DNA from: Alphaproteobacteria bacterium
Lineage (GTDB): Bacteria > Myxococcota_A > UBA796 > GCA-2862545
NCBI GenBank assembly: GCA_020632885.1
Contig: JACKEQ010000015.1
Location: 1-64,000, forward strand
Direction of reading: 5' to 3'
Length of the DNA: 64,000 nt
Shown here: piece by piece, positions 17,497-26,396 of the stretch
Position numbering within the stretch: position 1 is the stretch's first letter
Layout: the number at the start of each line of letters is the position of its first letter
Position numbers and translations under genes: made by a program
The notes under the pieces: generated by a model
Told to the model about the DNA's origin: nothing
Databases searched by the model: none
Seen by the model: only the letters and a program-made list of their open reading frames with translations

Positions 17497-18312
17497 TCAG
17501 ACGTCGTCCATCTGGCGGAGGCGCTTGATGCGCTCCTCGATGGGGGGGTGCGTGCTGAACCAACCGGCGAGGCCGCCGCTGAACCCGTTCACGATCATGT
17601 GGACGTGCTCACCCGCGGTCTGCTCCATGGGGACGCGCTGCACGCCGTAGGCGAGGGTGGAGAGCGCGCTGGCGAGGCCCTCGGGGTCGCCGGTGAGCTG
17701 GGCGGCGCGGCGATCGGCCGCGTACTCGCGGGTGCGGCTGATGGACATCTGGATCACCGCCGCCGCCATGGGCGCCAGGATCATGATGATCAGCGACAGC
17801 CACACCGGCGTGTCGCGGTCGCGGGTCCACATGATCATGTGGGCCGCGTACGAGATGGCGCCGGCGATCGTCCCCGCCACGGCGGAGATGAGCGTGTCGC
17901 GGTTCTGGATGTGCCCGATCTCGTGGGCGATGACCCCGCGGATCTCGCGACGGTCGAGCTGGTCGAGCAGGCCCTGGGTCACGGCCACCACGCCCTTGGA
18001 CGGGCTCCGGCCGGTGGCGAACGCGTTGGGGCTGGGGTCGCCCACCCAGTACAGGCGGGGTGTGGGGATGCCCGCGGCGCGCGCGATCTCCTCCATGTCC
18101 TCGTAGAGCCAGGGGATCTCGTCGCGGGACACCGGCTGTGCGCCCGTGCTGGCGATGACCAGCGAGTCCGCGAAGAACCAGGACCCGAAGTTCATGACGC
18201 CTGCCAGGACCAGCATGACGAGCATGCCCTGCTGTCCGCCGATGACGCCGCCGATGGCGACGAGGAACGCAGACAGCAGCCCGAGCAGCATGGCTGTCTT
18301 CACGTAGTTCAT
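17497..18312 (-). CDS. htpX: HtpX membrane zinc metalloprotease
   Basis: The 271-residue protein has four hydrophobic segments (two at 7-50, two around 140-190) and the M48 motif HEIGH at 130-134, with the third zinc ligand E196 in REYAADRRA. It ends in FSTHPPIEERIKRLR, typical of HtpX. It degrades misfolded inner-membrane proteins together with FtsH. Length and topology match E. coli HtpX. A strong AGGAGG lies upstream of the ATG. It is a single gene with 76 bp upstream. Confidence 0.95.
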   Translation of the reverse strand: MNYVKTAMLLGLLSAFLVAIGGVIGGQQGMLVMLVLAGVMNFGSWFFADSLVIASTGAQPVSRDEIPWLYEDMEEIARAAGIPTPRLYWVGDPSPNAFATGRSPSKGVVAVTQGLLDQLDRREIRGVIAHEIGHIQNRDTLISAVAGTIAGAISYAAHMIMWTRDRDTPVWLSLIIMILAPMAAAVIQMSISRTREYAADRRAAQLTGDPEGLASALSTLAYGVQRVPMEQTAGEHVHMIVNGFSGGLAGWFSTHPPIEERIKRLRQMDDV

Positions 18313-18388
18313 GGGAAGTCCTCCTCGGCCCCGGAAGTAAGCACTCCCGCCCGACGCGCACAGGGCGCGGAGAACTTTCGTGACGGCG

Positions 18389-19774
18389 TCAGGGCTGGGG
18401 CGCCCGCACCGCCTCGAGCTGCGAGAACACGGCTTCGATGGTGTTCGCGAGCCGCAGGCCGGGACGGAAGCGTTCCGCGGCCACCTGCACGACGTCCGGC
18501 CCGCGCGCGACCCAGGCCGTCCGGCTCTCCACGAAGCTCCCGCCGCCGGTCGGGATGCGCTGGGTGCGCAGCAGGCTCGCGTCGCCCTCCACGTCGTTCA
18601 CCGGGGCGTACGTCACCTCCACGGTCACCCCGAGCTGCCGCGCCAGCCGCTGGCCCTCGACGGTCTGCTCGGCCCGCAGCAGGGCGAGGTACTCGCGGGC
18701 CACCTCGGCACCGTCGAACCTGAGGTAGCGGATGTCGCCCGCCCGGTCGGGCAGCGTGAGCTCGAGCCGCTGGGCGTCCACGAGGTGCGCCAGCACCGCC
18801 TCCAGCTCGTCCTCCTTGCCCGTCCGGATGGCCTCGCCGCGCAGGACGTACTCGCCGAGCCGGGAGTTCGCCGCCAGCCAGGCGCCACGGGTGAGCGCCT
18901 GATCGGTGCCGCGCAGGACGGCCGCGTAGTCCAGGTCGCGCGTGGGCGGCGTCGGGCTGTACGTGTCGGGCCGGAAGATCATCGACGAGCTGGCGGGCGG
19001 CGCGTGGTGCCACGCCCAGAACGCGTCCATGCCGCCGTCCCGCACGACCTCCTCGAGCATCGCCAGGCCGCGCCCGTAGCGCATCCAGATGTCGTAGGCG
19101 CCGGGGTCCTGGAGCCCCTCCTGGTCCCAGCCCTGCATGCGGGACAGCGTCCAGAACGCCTCGGTGAGACCGAGCTCCTCGGCCACACCCTTCGCGATCA
19201 GGTTGGCCCCACCCTCGCTCACGGCGCTCCAGCCGTGGAAGTGGTCCTGGTCCACCAGCTCGCCGATCCGCCCGGCGGGATCGTCCTCCTGGGCCGCCTG
19301 CAACGCGTGCCCGAGCTCGTGGGCCAGCACGAGACGACCGACGTTCCGCGCGACCTCGGGCCCCTCCTCGTCGGCGACCTTCAGCAGGCTCTCGCGCACC
19401 ACGTAGACCTTGCCCGTGAAGATGCCGTACTTCCCGAACAACCCGCGGAGGCTGACGCCCGCCTCCGCCTCGGCGTGGGCCTGCCGCACCGCCTCGGGCG
19501 TGTCGCGGTACAGCATGTCCATGATGAGCCTGGACTCGCGGCCCGCGAACGACCGGAGCTCCTCGACCGTGAACGCCTCCACCGGCGGCGGCTCACGGAA
19601 CCTGGCTCCCCCGTGCTTCTCGACGAGCGGGACGAGCTCCTCCGCCCACGCGACCAGCTCGGCGTCCGAGAAGAGCTCGACCTCGGCGACCGCCTCCGTG
19701 GGCTCGGGCGGCCCGACGGGCTGGGCGGGCTTGGGGCACCCCAGCAGGGCCAGGACGATCAAGGCTCGTCCCAC
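18389..19774 (-). CDS. HELGH zinc-metallopeptidase-like lipoprotein
   Basis: The 461-residue protein has a short signal and lipobox (LALLGC, Cys13), and a gluzincin-like active site: HELGH at 152-156 and E187 in AVSEGGANLI. The remainder is helical and acidic with no recognised family. It is probably an outer-membrane or periplasmic peptidase. I chose GTG at 19774, which keeps an Arg ahead of the hydrophobic stretch and overlaps the short-chain reductase gene by 16 bp. TTG at 19762, overlapping the upstream stop as TTGA, is also possible. It is co-transcribed with the reductase by overlap, though no functional link is evident. Confidence 0.78.
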   Translation of the reverse strand: MGRALIVLALLGCPKPAQPVGPPEPTEAVAEVELFSDAELVAWAEELVPLVEKHGGARFREPPPVEAFTVEELRSFAGRESRLIMDMLYRDTPEAVRQAHAEAEAGVSLRGLFGKYGIFTGKVYVVRESLLKVADEEGPEVARNVGRLVLAHELGHALQAAQEDDPAGRIGELVDQDHFHGWSAVSEGGANLIAKGVAEELGLTEAFWTLSRMQGWDQEGLQDPGAYDIWMRYGRGLAMLEEVVRDGGMDAFWAWHHAPPASSSMIFRPDTYSPTPPTRDLDYAAVLRGTDQALTRGAWLAANSRLGEYVLRGEAIRTGKEDELEAVLAHLVDAQRLELTLPDRAGDIRYLRFDGAEVAREYLALLRAEQTVEGQRLARQLGVTVEVTYAPVNDVEGDASLLRTQRIPTGGGSFVESRTAWVARGPDVVQVAAERFRPGLRLANTIEAVFSQLEAVRAPQP

Positions 19775-20607
19775 GGCTCCACGGGCACCTCGATGGGCGG
19801 GAGCGGGTCGGGGTCGGGGATGGGCCAGTAGTCGCCCCAGAGCTCCTTGCCGCCGTCGACCGTGAGCGTCTGGCCCGTGATGTACGCGCCGGCCGGGCTG
19901 TGCAGGAAGGCCACCATCCACGCGACCTCGTCGCACGTGCCCAGGCGCTTCATGGGCACCACCTTCTGCATCGTGCGGATGAGGTCGAGCCCCTGGGGAT
20001 ACCGCTGGATCCCGGAGCTCGCGATGTAGCCGGGCGCGATGCTGTTGATGCGCACGCCGCGGGCCGCCCACTCCACAGAGAGCGTGCGCGTGAGGGCCTC
20101 CACGCCGGCGCGGGCGGCGTGGGAGTGCGCCATGCCGGGGAAGGCGCGCTTGGTGAGCATCGTGATGTTGGTGACGGTGCCGCCGTTCGCGAGCATCCAG
20201 GCGTCCGCCGCGGCCCGCGTGAGGTTCCACGTGCCCGTGAGGTTCGTGGACACCACGGCGTCGAAGCCGTTGGGCGTGATGGTCTCGGCGGGCGCGAAGA
20301 ACTGCCCGCCTCCGTTGTTCACGAGATGATCGATGCGCCCGTGCCGCTCGAGGGTGCGGTCGACCAGCGCCCGGACGCCGTCGCGGTCGCGGATGTCGCA
20401 CACATCGCCGAACACCTCGCGGCCGACCTGCGCCGTGAGCCCGGCAGCGGCGCGCTCGATCACGTCGCGCTTGCGGCTGGCGATGACCACGGTGCAGCCG
20501 AGCCGCGCGAGCTCGCGGGCGATCGCGGCCCCGATCCCCGTGCCTCCGCCGGAGACCACCGCCACCTGTCCGTCGAAGAGACCGTCCCTGAAGATCGTGC
20601 TGTTCAT
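19759..20607 (-). CDS. Short-chain dehydrogenase/reductase, trans-2-enoyl-CoA reductase (PECR)-like
   Basis: The 282-residue Rossmann protein has the cofactor motif SGGGTGIG (19-26), basic residues after beta-2 (ASRKRD) suggesting NADPH, and NNGGG. The classical YxxxK is absent: the region reads MAHSHAARAGVEAL, close to HSGAARAGV of peroxisomal trans-2-enoyl-CoA reductases and 2,4-dienoyl-CoA reductases, which also lack the usual Tyr. It likely reduces an enoyl-CoA double bond. The C-terminus has a Pro/Asp-rich extension. A TACGAA box preceded by TGG lies 7 bp before the ATG. Confidence 0.85.
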   Translation of the reverse strand: MNSTIFRDGLFDGQVAVVSGGGTGIGAAIARELARLGCTVVIASRKRDVIERAAAGLTAQVGREVFGDVCDIRDRDGVRALVDRTLERHGRIDHLVNNGGGQFFAPAETITPNGFDAVVSTNLTGTWNLTRAAADAWMLANGGTVTNITMLTKRAFPGMAHSHAARAGVEALTRTLSVEWAARGVRINSIAPGYIASSGIQRYPQGLDLIRTMQKVVPMKRLGTCDEVAWMVAFLHSPAGAYITGQTLTVDGGKELWGDYWPIPDPDPLPPIEVPVEPWDEP

Positions 20608-20641
20608 GGCTCACTTCGTACCACGCCATCGGCAGGGGGTC

Positions 20642-20650
20642 TGCTACCGT
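20642..20650 (+). promoter_or_regulatory. Extended -10 element (TGCTACCGT) before the lectin gene
   Basis: TGC-TACCGT ends 6 bp before the GTG at 20657, with no ribosome-binding site in between. The spacing is the same as at 838, and the message would be leaderless. It sits in the 49-bp divergent region shared with the reductase gene. Confidence 0.45.
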
Positions 20651-20656
20651 CTCGAT

Positions 20657-21901
20657 GTGCTCACCCTCTTCGCCACGGCCCACGCCCAGTCCCTCGTGGG
20701 CGACCTGTCGTCCACCTGGATCCTCAACGGCGACGCGTCGTTCCAGGGCGGCGACCTGCAGCTCGTGTCGGCGACGCTGAATCGGGAGGGCTCCGCCTAC
20801 CTCGCCCAGTCCTTCGAGCTCCAGGGCCACGGGCTCGTGAAGGCGTACTTCGAGCTGGAGCTGGAGCGCTCGACGTTCGGTGCGGGGGGCATGACGTTCA
20901 CCTTCCAGTCCCAGGGGCCCGGCGCCCTCGGCGGTGGTGCGTCGGACCCCGGGTCGCTCGGGTGGTACGTGATCGACCCCGCCGTGGCGGTCGAGATCGA
21001 CGTCTTCACGTCCGCCGCGCCCCACGTGGACCCCGACTCGAACCACGTCGCCATCGACGTCTCCGGCAGCTACGCGAGCCTGGCGAGCACCTCACCGGCC
21101 TTTCCGCTCGATGGATTCCCGCTGTGGATGTGGGTGGACTACCGCCAGGACACCACCACCCTCGAGGTGCGCCTGAGCCAGATCGGCCCGTTCCGTCCGG
21201 CCAACCCCACCCTCTCGGCGAACGTGGACGTCGAGTCCCAGATGAGCGGCGAGACCTGGATCGGCTTCACCGCGAACAGCGGCGCCGAGGCAAACGCCCG
21301 GTGGGTGCGCGACGCCTCGCTCCGCGTCGGCGTGGACGTCGACGGAGACGGCCTCTTCGACGACGGGGACGCTGACACGGACGCAGACGCGGACTCCGAT
21401 GCCGATGCAGACGCTGACGCGGACTCCGATGCAGACGCAGACGCGGACGCGGACTCCGATGCAGACGCAGACGCAGACGCGGACGCGGACTCCGATGCAG
21501 ACGCGGACACCGACGCCGATGCCGATGCCGATGCCGACGCAGACGCAGACGCAGACGCGGATGCCGACGCCGACACGGACGCGGACACCGACGCAGACAC
21601 GGACGCGGACACCGACGCGGACGCGGACACCGATGCGGACGCGGACACCGACACCGGTGGAGGTGAGACGGACACCGACACCGACACCGACGCCGATACC
21701 GACGCGGACGCCGATACCGACGCGGACGCCGATACCGACGCGGACGCGGACGCCGACACCGACGCGGACACCGACGCGGACGCCGATACCGACGCGGACG
21801 CGGACACCGACGTCAGCGTGCCGGACGGCCCCGCGCTGTGGTTCTGCGGCGTGGCGCCCGAGGTCCGTCCCTGGAGCTGGACGGTGCTCTCGCGCCGCTG
21901 A
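20657..21901 (+). CDS. Secreted L-type (legume-type) lectin-domain protein with long acidic Asp-rich tail
   Basis: The 414-residue protein has a short signal peptide (LTLFATAHA, cleavage near 12). Residues about 20-230 form a jelly-roll of the L-type lectin class: an N-terminal strand ASFQGG, MTFTFQSQGPG, then VEIDVF followed by DSNHVAIDV, the metal- and sugar-binding order of that family. Residues about 237-386 are almost entirely D-A, D-T and D-S dipeptides, interrupted once by GGGE. The last 28 residues (WFCGVAP to VLSRR) are short and not a canonical MYXO-CTERM. It likely binds glycans outside the cell. Its TGA abuts the reverse stop of the next gene (TGATCA). Confidence 0.72.
   Translation: MLTLFATAHAQSLVGDLSSTWILNGDASFQGGDLQLVSATLNREGSAYLAQSFELQGHGLVKAYFELELERSTFGAGGMTFTFQSQGPGALGGGASDPGSLGWYVIDPAVAVEIDVFTSAAPHVDPDSNHVAIDVSGSYASLASTSPAFPLDGFPLWMWVDYRQDTTTLEVRLSQIGPFRPANPTLSANVDVESQMSGETWIGFTANSGAEANARWVRDASLRVGVDVDGDGLFDDGDADTDADADSDADADADADSDADADADADSDADADADADADSDADADTDADADADADADADADADADADTDADTDADTDADTDADADTDADADTDTGGGETDTDTDTDADTDADADTDADADTDADADADTDADTDADADTDADADTDVSVPDGPALWFCGVAPEVRPWSWTVLSRR
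21367..21816 (+). repeat. Low-complexity Asp-X coding repeat (acidic tail of the lectin protein)
   Basis: About 150 codons alternate GAC/GAT with GCN, ACN or TCN, giving (D-A/T/S)n with one GGGE break near 21657-21668. Synonymous codons vary along the tract (GCG, GCA, GCC), so it is not a pure microsatellite. Very high negative charge implies an extended, calcium-binding stalk. Confidence 0.85.
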
Positions 21902-23254
21902 TCAGACGAAGACGGAGGACGGGATGCCCGTGCTGTCGCCGTGGGACCCCACGTTCGCGCCGAAGCGATCGAGGAGCCCGAGCAGCACGTTCGAGACGCG
22001 CTCGGGGCTCGTGAACCGCTCGTGCTTCCCGACCTGGACGGTCTGCTGACCGCTGCCCACGAGCAGCACCGGGAGGTCGGTGTGGCTGTGGCTGTGCCCG
22101 TCCCCCACCTCGCTCGAGAAGAGGATGGTCGTGTTCTCGAGCAGGGTGGACCCGTCGGCGTCCAGGCGGGTGGCCAGCCGGTCCACGAAGGCCGCGAACC
22201 GCTGCACGTGCCAGAGGCAGATCGCCTCCCAGGCGTCCTTGTTCGCGGTCTGCTCCGCCTCCGACCCGAAGCCCCAGTGCGAGACCTCGTGGTGGGACGA
22301 CGGGACCCCGGCGAACGCGAAGCTCCGGTAGCTCCCCGACGCGTCCGCCATGAACGAGAGCACCCGCGTGGCGTCGCACTCGATGGCCTTCACCATCAGC
22401 TCGCTCATCAGGTCCACGTGGTGAGGATAGGAAACCGGGGTGACCGCGGGAGGCCCGGGATCGCACACCGTGGCCCCGCCGTTGGGCGGGTTGTCGTGCA
22501 GCCGGACCTCCAGCGAGCGCACGCCCGTGAGGTACTGGTCGAGCTTGGCGCGGTCCGCGCTGTCGAGGCGGCCGGACAGGGTGTGGGCCTCGGCGCTCAC
22601 GAGGTCCAGCACGCTCTGACGACGGGCGTGGCGGCGCTGGAGCTCGGCCTGCGAGAGCAGAGGGTTGCTCCCGCCGAACAGGGCCTGGAAGAGCGCCTCG
22701 GGATCGGTCCGCAGGGGAACGGGGGTGGTCGCGTCCGCCCAGGTGATCGTGTTCTGGTAGGCGCACGCATACCCGCTGTCGCACGTGCCCGCGGGAGGCT
22801 GGGTCTGCACGCCCAGGTGGAGCGACGGGTAGAGGGTTCCGGCCGCCGTGGGCGCCTGGGACGCGAGGTGATCGGCGCTCGGACCCACCTGCACGGGCAG
22901 CCCGGGGTCCGGCAGCGCGGTGCACGTCAGGAAGCACGCGGTGCCGCGTGCGTGGTCGCCCGCGACGGCCGCCGCAGCCGGGCTGTTCGCGATGTTGGAC
23001 AGCACGAGCATCTGGTCGGTGTGGGCCGACAGGGGCTGGAGCAGCGGGGGCAGGACGTACGACGGACCCGTCTGGGTCGGGACGAACCGGTCCATCCGCA
23101 TGCCGTTGGGCACGTACCAGAACACGAGCCGACGCGGAGGCGCGCCGAGGCCGGTGTCGGCCGACGCGATGGACGGCAGGAACGGCAGCCCGATCATGGC
23201 CGCCGCCCCCCCGAGGAACGCGCGCCTCCCGACGGTCTTCTCCCAGCGCGCCAT
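21902..23254 (-). CDS. DUF1552 secreted protein (Tat substrate)
   Basis: The 450-residue protein has a Tat-like signal (GRRAFLGG then a hydrophobic stretch) and matches DUF1552 proteins through VFWYVPNGMRMD, the SNIAN and GDHARGT segments, and a later GDGHSHSHTDLPVLL. These proteins are usually encoded beside DUF1592-type cytochrome proteins in Planctomycetes and Myxococcota and have the alkaline-phosphatase/sulfatase-like DUF1501 fold. The role is unknown, possibly degradation of sulfated or complex polymers. The ATG overlaps the TGA of the upstream partner (TGATG), so translation is coupled. Overall GC and codon use match neighbours. Confidence 0.88.
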   Translation of the reverse strand: MARWEKTVGRRAFLGGAAAMIGLPFLPSIASADTGLGAPPRRLVFWYVPNGMRMDRFVPTQTGPSYVLPPLLQPLSAHTDQMLVLSNIANSPAAAAVAGDHARGTACFLTCTALPDPGLPVQVGPSADHLASQAPTAAGTLYPSLHLGVQTQPPAGTCDSGYACAYQNTITWADATTPVPLRTDPEALFQALFGGSNPLLSQAELQRRHARRQSVLDLVSAEAHTLSGRLDSADRAKLDQYLTGVRSLEVRLHDNPPNGGATVCDPGPPAVTPVSYPHHVDLMSELMVKAIECDATRVLSFMADASGSYRSFAFAGVPSSHHEVSHWGFGSEAEQTANKDAWEAICLWHVQRFAAFVDRLATRLDADGSTLLENTTILFSSEVGDGHSHSHTDLPVLLVGSGQQTVQVGKHERFTSPERVSNVLLGLLDRFGANVGSHGDSTGIPSSVFV

Positions 23255-25593
23255 CAGGGCCCCCTGCGGCGGAAGGCGTCGGTGAGCACCACGCCCACAA
23301 CGAGGTCGTCGAAGAAGACCCCGCCCTCGACGAAGCGCGCGTGGGCCTCGAGCACGTACGGGTGGTTCCGCGCGTCCACGCGGGCCCCGAGCCCGTAGAT
23401 GAACGCCTTCTCGGCCGCGCACAGCGTGAAGAGCGGGTCGTCGGCGAGCAGGTCGGCGAGGCCGGACGGCCCGTCGAACGAGCGACCGTCCGGCAGGGTG
23501 CCCGACGTGTCCACCGGGAACCCGAGATCGTCGGTGCTGCGCGCCTCACCCGCGGGCCCGAAGCCCTCCAGGCTGAACCCGAGGGGGTCCATGAGGTCGT
23601 GGCAGCTCGCGCACACGGGCTCCGCGCGGTGGACCGCGAAGCGCTCGCGCAGCGAGCCCTCGCCCACTTCCGGGTCGAAGCCCGCCACCACGCCGGGCGC
23701 GGGGTCGCCGGGGGCGTCGCAGAGGAGCTGGGTCATCATCCACTTCCCGCGACGTACCGGGTTGGACGACGTCGGGTTGGACAGGGCGGCCAGGAGCCCA
23801 CCGTTGGACAGGAGCCCCACCCGCCCCTCGAGGGCCAGATCGACCTCCTGCCACGTCGTGATCGTGCCAGGGAACCCGTAGAAGCTCGCCAGGGACGGGT
23901 CGATCGCGGGGTCGGTGCGCGTCAGGATGGAGCTCAGCGGACGGTCGCCCAGGAGCGCGTCGTGCACCAGCCGCCTGCCCTGCTCGGTGAACGCGTCGCG
24001 CAGGGCGTCGTCGACCTCGGGGTACAGCCCGGGGTCCGGCGCCCCCTGCCCGATCCGGCGGAGCCAGAGCCACTGGCCTCCGAAGCTGTCGACGAGCGCT
24101 GCGGCCTTCGGATCCGCCAGCATGCGGCGGGTCTGCGCCTCCAGCACGGACGGCTCGGAGAGGTCGCCGGCCTCCGCGTGCTGCCGGAGCTCGGTGTCGG
24201 GGATCGAGCTCCAGAGGAAGCCGGCGAGCCGCGTGGCGAGCTCGTGGTCCGTGAGACTGCCGTCCGGCAGGCCCGCCTCGGGCCGGAACAGGAAGTGCGG
24301 GGAGAGCAGGACGGCGTGCACACCCGCCGTGACGGTCTCGGTGTACGGGAGGTCCCACGTCGTCGCGAGGGTGTCGAGGCCCGCGACGAGCCGGCCGAGC
24401 TCGCCGTCCTCGAGGGGACGTCGGAAGGCGTGCGTCATGAGCGGGCCGAACAGGGCTTCCAGGCACACCGTGCGCCCCGAGGCCGCGGGGTCGCACGCGA
24501 GCCCGTCCTCGTATCGCCGGTACACCGCGCTGTCGGCTCGATCGAGCAGCACGCGCACGCCGTCCACCACGAGGTTCCGGTCGCCGTCGGGCCCGTTGCT
24601 GTCGTTCAGGAAGGCCACGGAGACCTCGTGCTCGCCGGGCTCCAGCGTGAGGTCCACGATGTAGGAGAGCCACGGCGCCCCGTTCGGCACGTCGATCGTG
24701 GCGACGATGGGGCCGTCCACCATCACGGCCATCTGCACGGGGTCCGGCGGCACCTGCGTGCCCCAGGCCCGCACCTCCACGCGGTAGTCCCCCGCGAGCG
24801 GCACCTCGAAGTCGCCGACGAGCGTGCCGTTGGCCCAGAGCATCCACCCGTCTCCCTGGGCCCCTCCGGTGCTCGGCACCATCTGCTGCGGGTCCAGGGC
24901 CACCTCGATGGGCCCGCCCGACCACGTCTGCGCCACGAAGCCCGTGGCCACGGCCTCCATCGCGAGCTCGAGCTGCTCCACGTGCACGTCGGAGAGGGTC
25001 AGCGCCTCCCCGAGGGTGTCGAAGCCCTCCAGCGTGTCGTCGGCCGGCAGCGACGCCGAGGGGCGCACGTCGGAGCCGAGCAGGTCACGCACAGCATTGT
25101 CTAGCTCGAACCGATTGAGACGCCGGATCGGGAGCGGGGTGGGCTCCCCCACCACCGGCGGACGTACGGGGAGGTCGCCCGGAACGCACTGCCCGCCGGC
25201 CTCCACCCACGCCTGCACGGCCGCGAGCGCGTCGTCGCCGAGCCTCCCGCCGGGGGGCATCGTGGCCCCACCGCCACCCACACCGCCCTGCGTGCCGCGG
25301 AGCTTGAGCCAGAGGTAGCTGGCGTCGAGGTCGCCGTCGGAGGCCACGAGGGGCAGGAAGGCCCCGACGGCCGGGCGCTCCACGAGCGCCTCCAGGTCGC
25401 GGAGGTCCAGGTCGCCAGCACCGTCCTCGCCGTGGCAGAGCACGCACTGCTGGTCGAAGGTCGTGCGCACGGGCGCGCAGAGGTCGCCCTCGCCGGACGG
25501 CACGGGCGTGCATCCGCCCTCCGGACACTCCGGCGACGACGGGCAGCCGAGCAGGGCGGTCCAGAGCAGCACACCGCATCCTACCCCACGCAC
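23254..25593 (-). CDS. DUF1592-type lipoprotein with cytochrome c haem motif
   Basis: The 779-residue protein has a lipobox (LLGC, Cys17), then a planctomycete-type cytochrome c motif C50-V-L-C53-H54 (QCVLCHGEDG). The domains then follow in the usual DUF1587 (RRLNRFELDNAVRDLLG), carbohydrate-binding-like, DUF1595, DUF1592, DUF1588 (VCASCHDLMDPLGF) and DUF1585 order. A second CxxCH in the DUF1588 region is a possible second haem site. It should act with the DUF1552 protein at the cell surface or periplasm. The start is uncertain: GTG at 25593 keeps a basic N-region, whereas GTG at 25572 has AGGA six bases upstream and still retains the lipobox. Confidence 0.87.
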   Translation of the reverse strand: MRGVGCGVLLWTALLGCPSSPECPEGGCTPVPSGEGDLCAPVRTTFDQQCVLCHGEDGAGDLDLRDLEALVERPAVGAFLPLVASDGDLDASYLWLKLRGTQGGVGGGGATMPPGGRLGDDALAAVQAWVEAGGQCVPGDLPVRPPVVGEPTPLPIRRLNRFELDNAVRDLLGSDVRPSASLPADDTLEGFDTLGEALTLSDVHVEQLELAMEAVATGFVAQTWSGGPIEVALDPQQMVPSTGGAQGDGWMLWANGTLVGDFEVPLAGDYRVEVRAWGTQVPPDPVQMAVMVDGPIVATIDVPNGAPWLSYIVDLTLEPGEHEVSVAFLNDSNGPDGDRNLVVDGVRVLLDRADSAVYRRYEDGLACDPAASGRTVCLEALFGPLMTHAFRRPLEDGELGRLVAGLDTLATTWDLPYTETVTAGVHAVLLSPHFLFRPEAGLPDGSLTDHELATRLAGFLWSSIPDTELRQHAEAGDLSEPSVLEAQTRRMLADPKAAALVDSFGGQWLWLRRIGQGAPDPGLYPEVDDALRDAFTEQGRRLVHDALLGDRPLSSILTRTDPAIDPSLASFYGFPGTITTWQEVDLALEGRVGLLSNGGLLAALSNPTSSNPVRRGKWMMTQLLCDAPGDPAPGVVAGFDPEVGEGSLRERFAVHRAEPVCASCHDLMDPLGFSLEGFGPAGEARSTDDLGFPVDTSGTLPDGRSFDGPSGLADLLADDPLFTLCAAEKAFIYGLGARVDARNHPYVLEAHARFVEGGVFFDDLVVGVVLTDAFRRRGP

Positions 25594-25635
25594 CCCGCGC
25601 CGGCCGAGCCCGCGGTCCGTCAGTTACGCCTCTCC

Positions 25636-26364
25636 ATGGACCTGCTGACCGACCCGAACGCCTGGCTCGCCTTCGCCGTCCTGGCGCTGATGGAGATCGT
25701 GCTCGGCATCGACAACATCGTGTTCATCACGATCCTCACGGGCCGGCTGCCACCGGACAGCCAGCTCGGGGCCCGGAGGATGGGGATCGGCGTCGCGCTG
25801 CTCTCCCGGCTCCTGCTCCTCTCCCTCGTGAGCTGGATCGCGCACCTGAAGCACCCCCTGTTCACGCTCGTGAAGCCGTGGTCGGGCAAGGACCTGATCC
25901 TCTTCGGGGGCGGGCTGTTCCTGCTCTACAAGGCCACCCGCGAGATCTACGAGAACGTCGAGCATCCGGGAGGTGACGACGCCCGCGACGCCCACGCCAT
26001 GGGCGGAGCCGTGCGCCTGGCGCCGCTCCTCGCCCAGGTGTTCCTCCTCGACGTCGTGTTCTCCCTGGACTCCGTGATCACCGCCGTCGGCATGGCCGAG
26101 GACCTCCGGGTGATGGCGGCCGCCGTCATCGCCGCCGTGCTCGTGATGCTCGCGTTCGCCGGCCCCGTGGGCGACTTCGTGAACGACAACCCGAGCGTGC
26201 GCGTGCTCGCCCTCGCCTTCCTCGTGCTCATCGGGGCCACGCTCGTCATGGAGGCCACGGGCGCCCACGTGTCCAAGGGCTACATCTACAGCGCGATGGG
26301 CTTCAGCCTGGCCGTGCAGATCCTGAACATGCGGATGGACACCCGGCGGCGCGGAGAGGCCTGA
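25636..26364 (+). CDS. TerC-family integral membrane protein
   Basis: The 242-residue protein has seven to eight hydrophobic segments and the two TerC signatures MEIVLGIDNIVF (about 14-25) and LLDVVFSLDSVITAVG. The conserved acidic residues within these membrane helices bind or transport a metal, and family members such as Alx and MeeY export manganese. The ATG at 25636 lacks a Shine-Dalgarno sequence; a TTACGC box lies about 7 bp upstream. It is divergent from the DUF1592 gene, 42 bp away, and is followed 32 bp later by the TamA-like gene. Tellurite resistance should not be assumed from the family name. Confidence 0.9.
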   Translation: MDLLTDPNAWLAFAVLALMEIVLGIDNIVFITILTGRLPPDSQLGARRMGIGVALLSRLLLLSLVSWIAHLKHPLFTLVKPWSGKDLILFGGGLFLLYKATREIYENVEHPGGDDARDAHAMGGAVRLAPLLAQVFLLDVVFSLDSVITAVGMAEDLRVMAAAVIAAVLVMLAFAGPVGDFVNDNPSVRVLALAFLVLIGATLVMEATGAHVSKGYIYSAMGFSLAVQILNMRMDTRRRGEA

Positions 26365-26389
26365 CGAGCCGGGGCTTCCGCGCTATCGT
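26361..26389 (+). promoter_or_regulatory. Promoter with CTGACG -35 and TATCGT -10 before the TamA-like gene
   Basis: CTGACG (26361-26366) and TATCGT (26384-26389) are separated by 17 bp. The -10 ends 7 bp before the GTG at 26397, and there is no ribosome-binding site between them. The -35 overlaps the TerC stop codon. It predicts a leaderless or nearly leaderless message. Confidence 0.45.
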
Positions 26390-26396
26390 CGCTCCC

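Noticed and set aside
21139..21807. Ser/Ala/Val repeat protein on the minus strand opposite the lectin tail
   Set aside because: It is only the complement of the Asp-X codons (GTC-nnn), with no independent start or signal.
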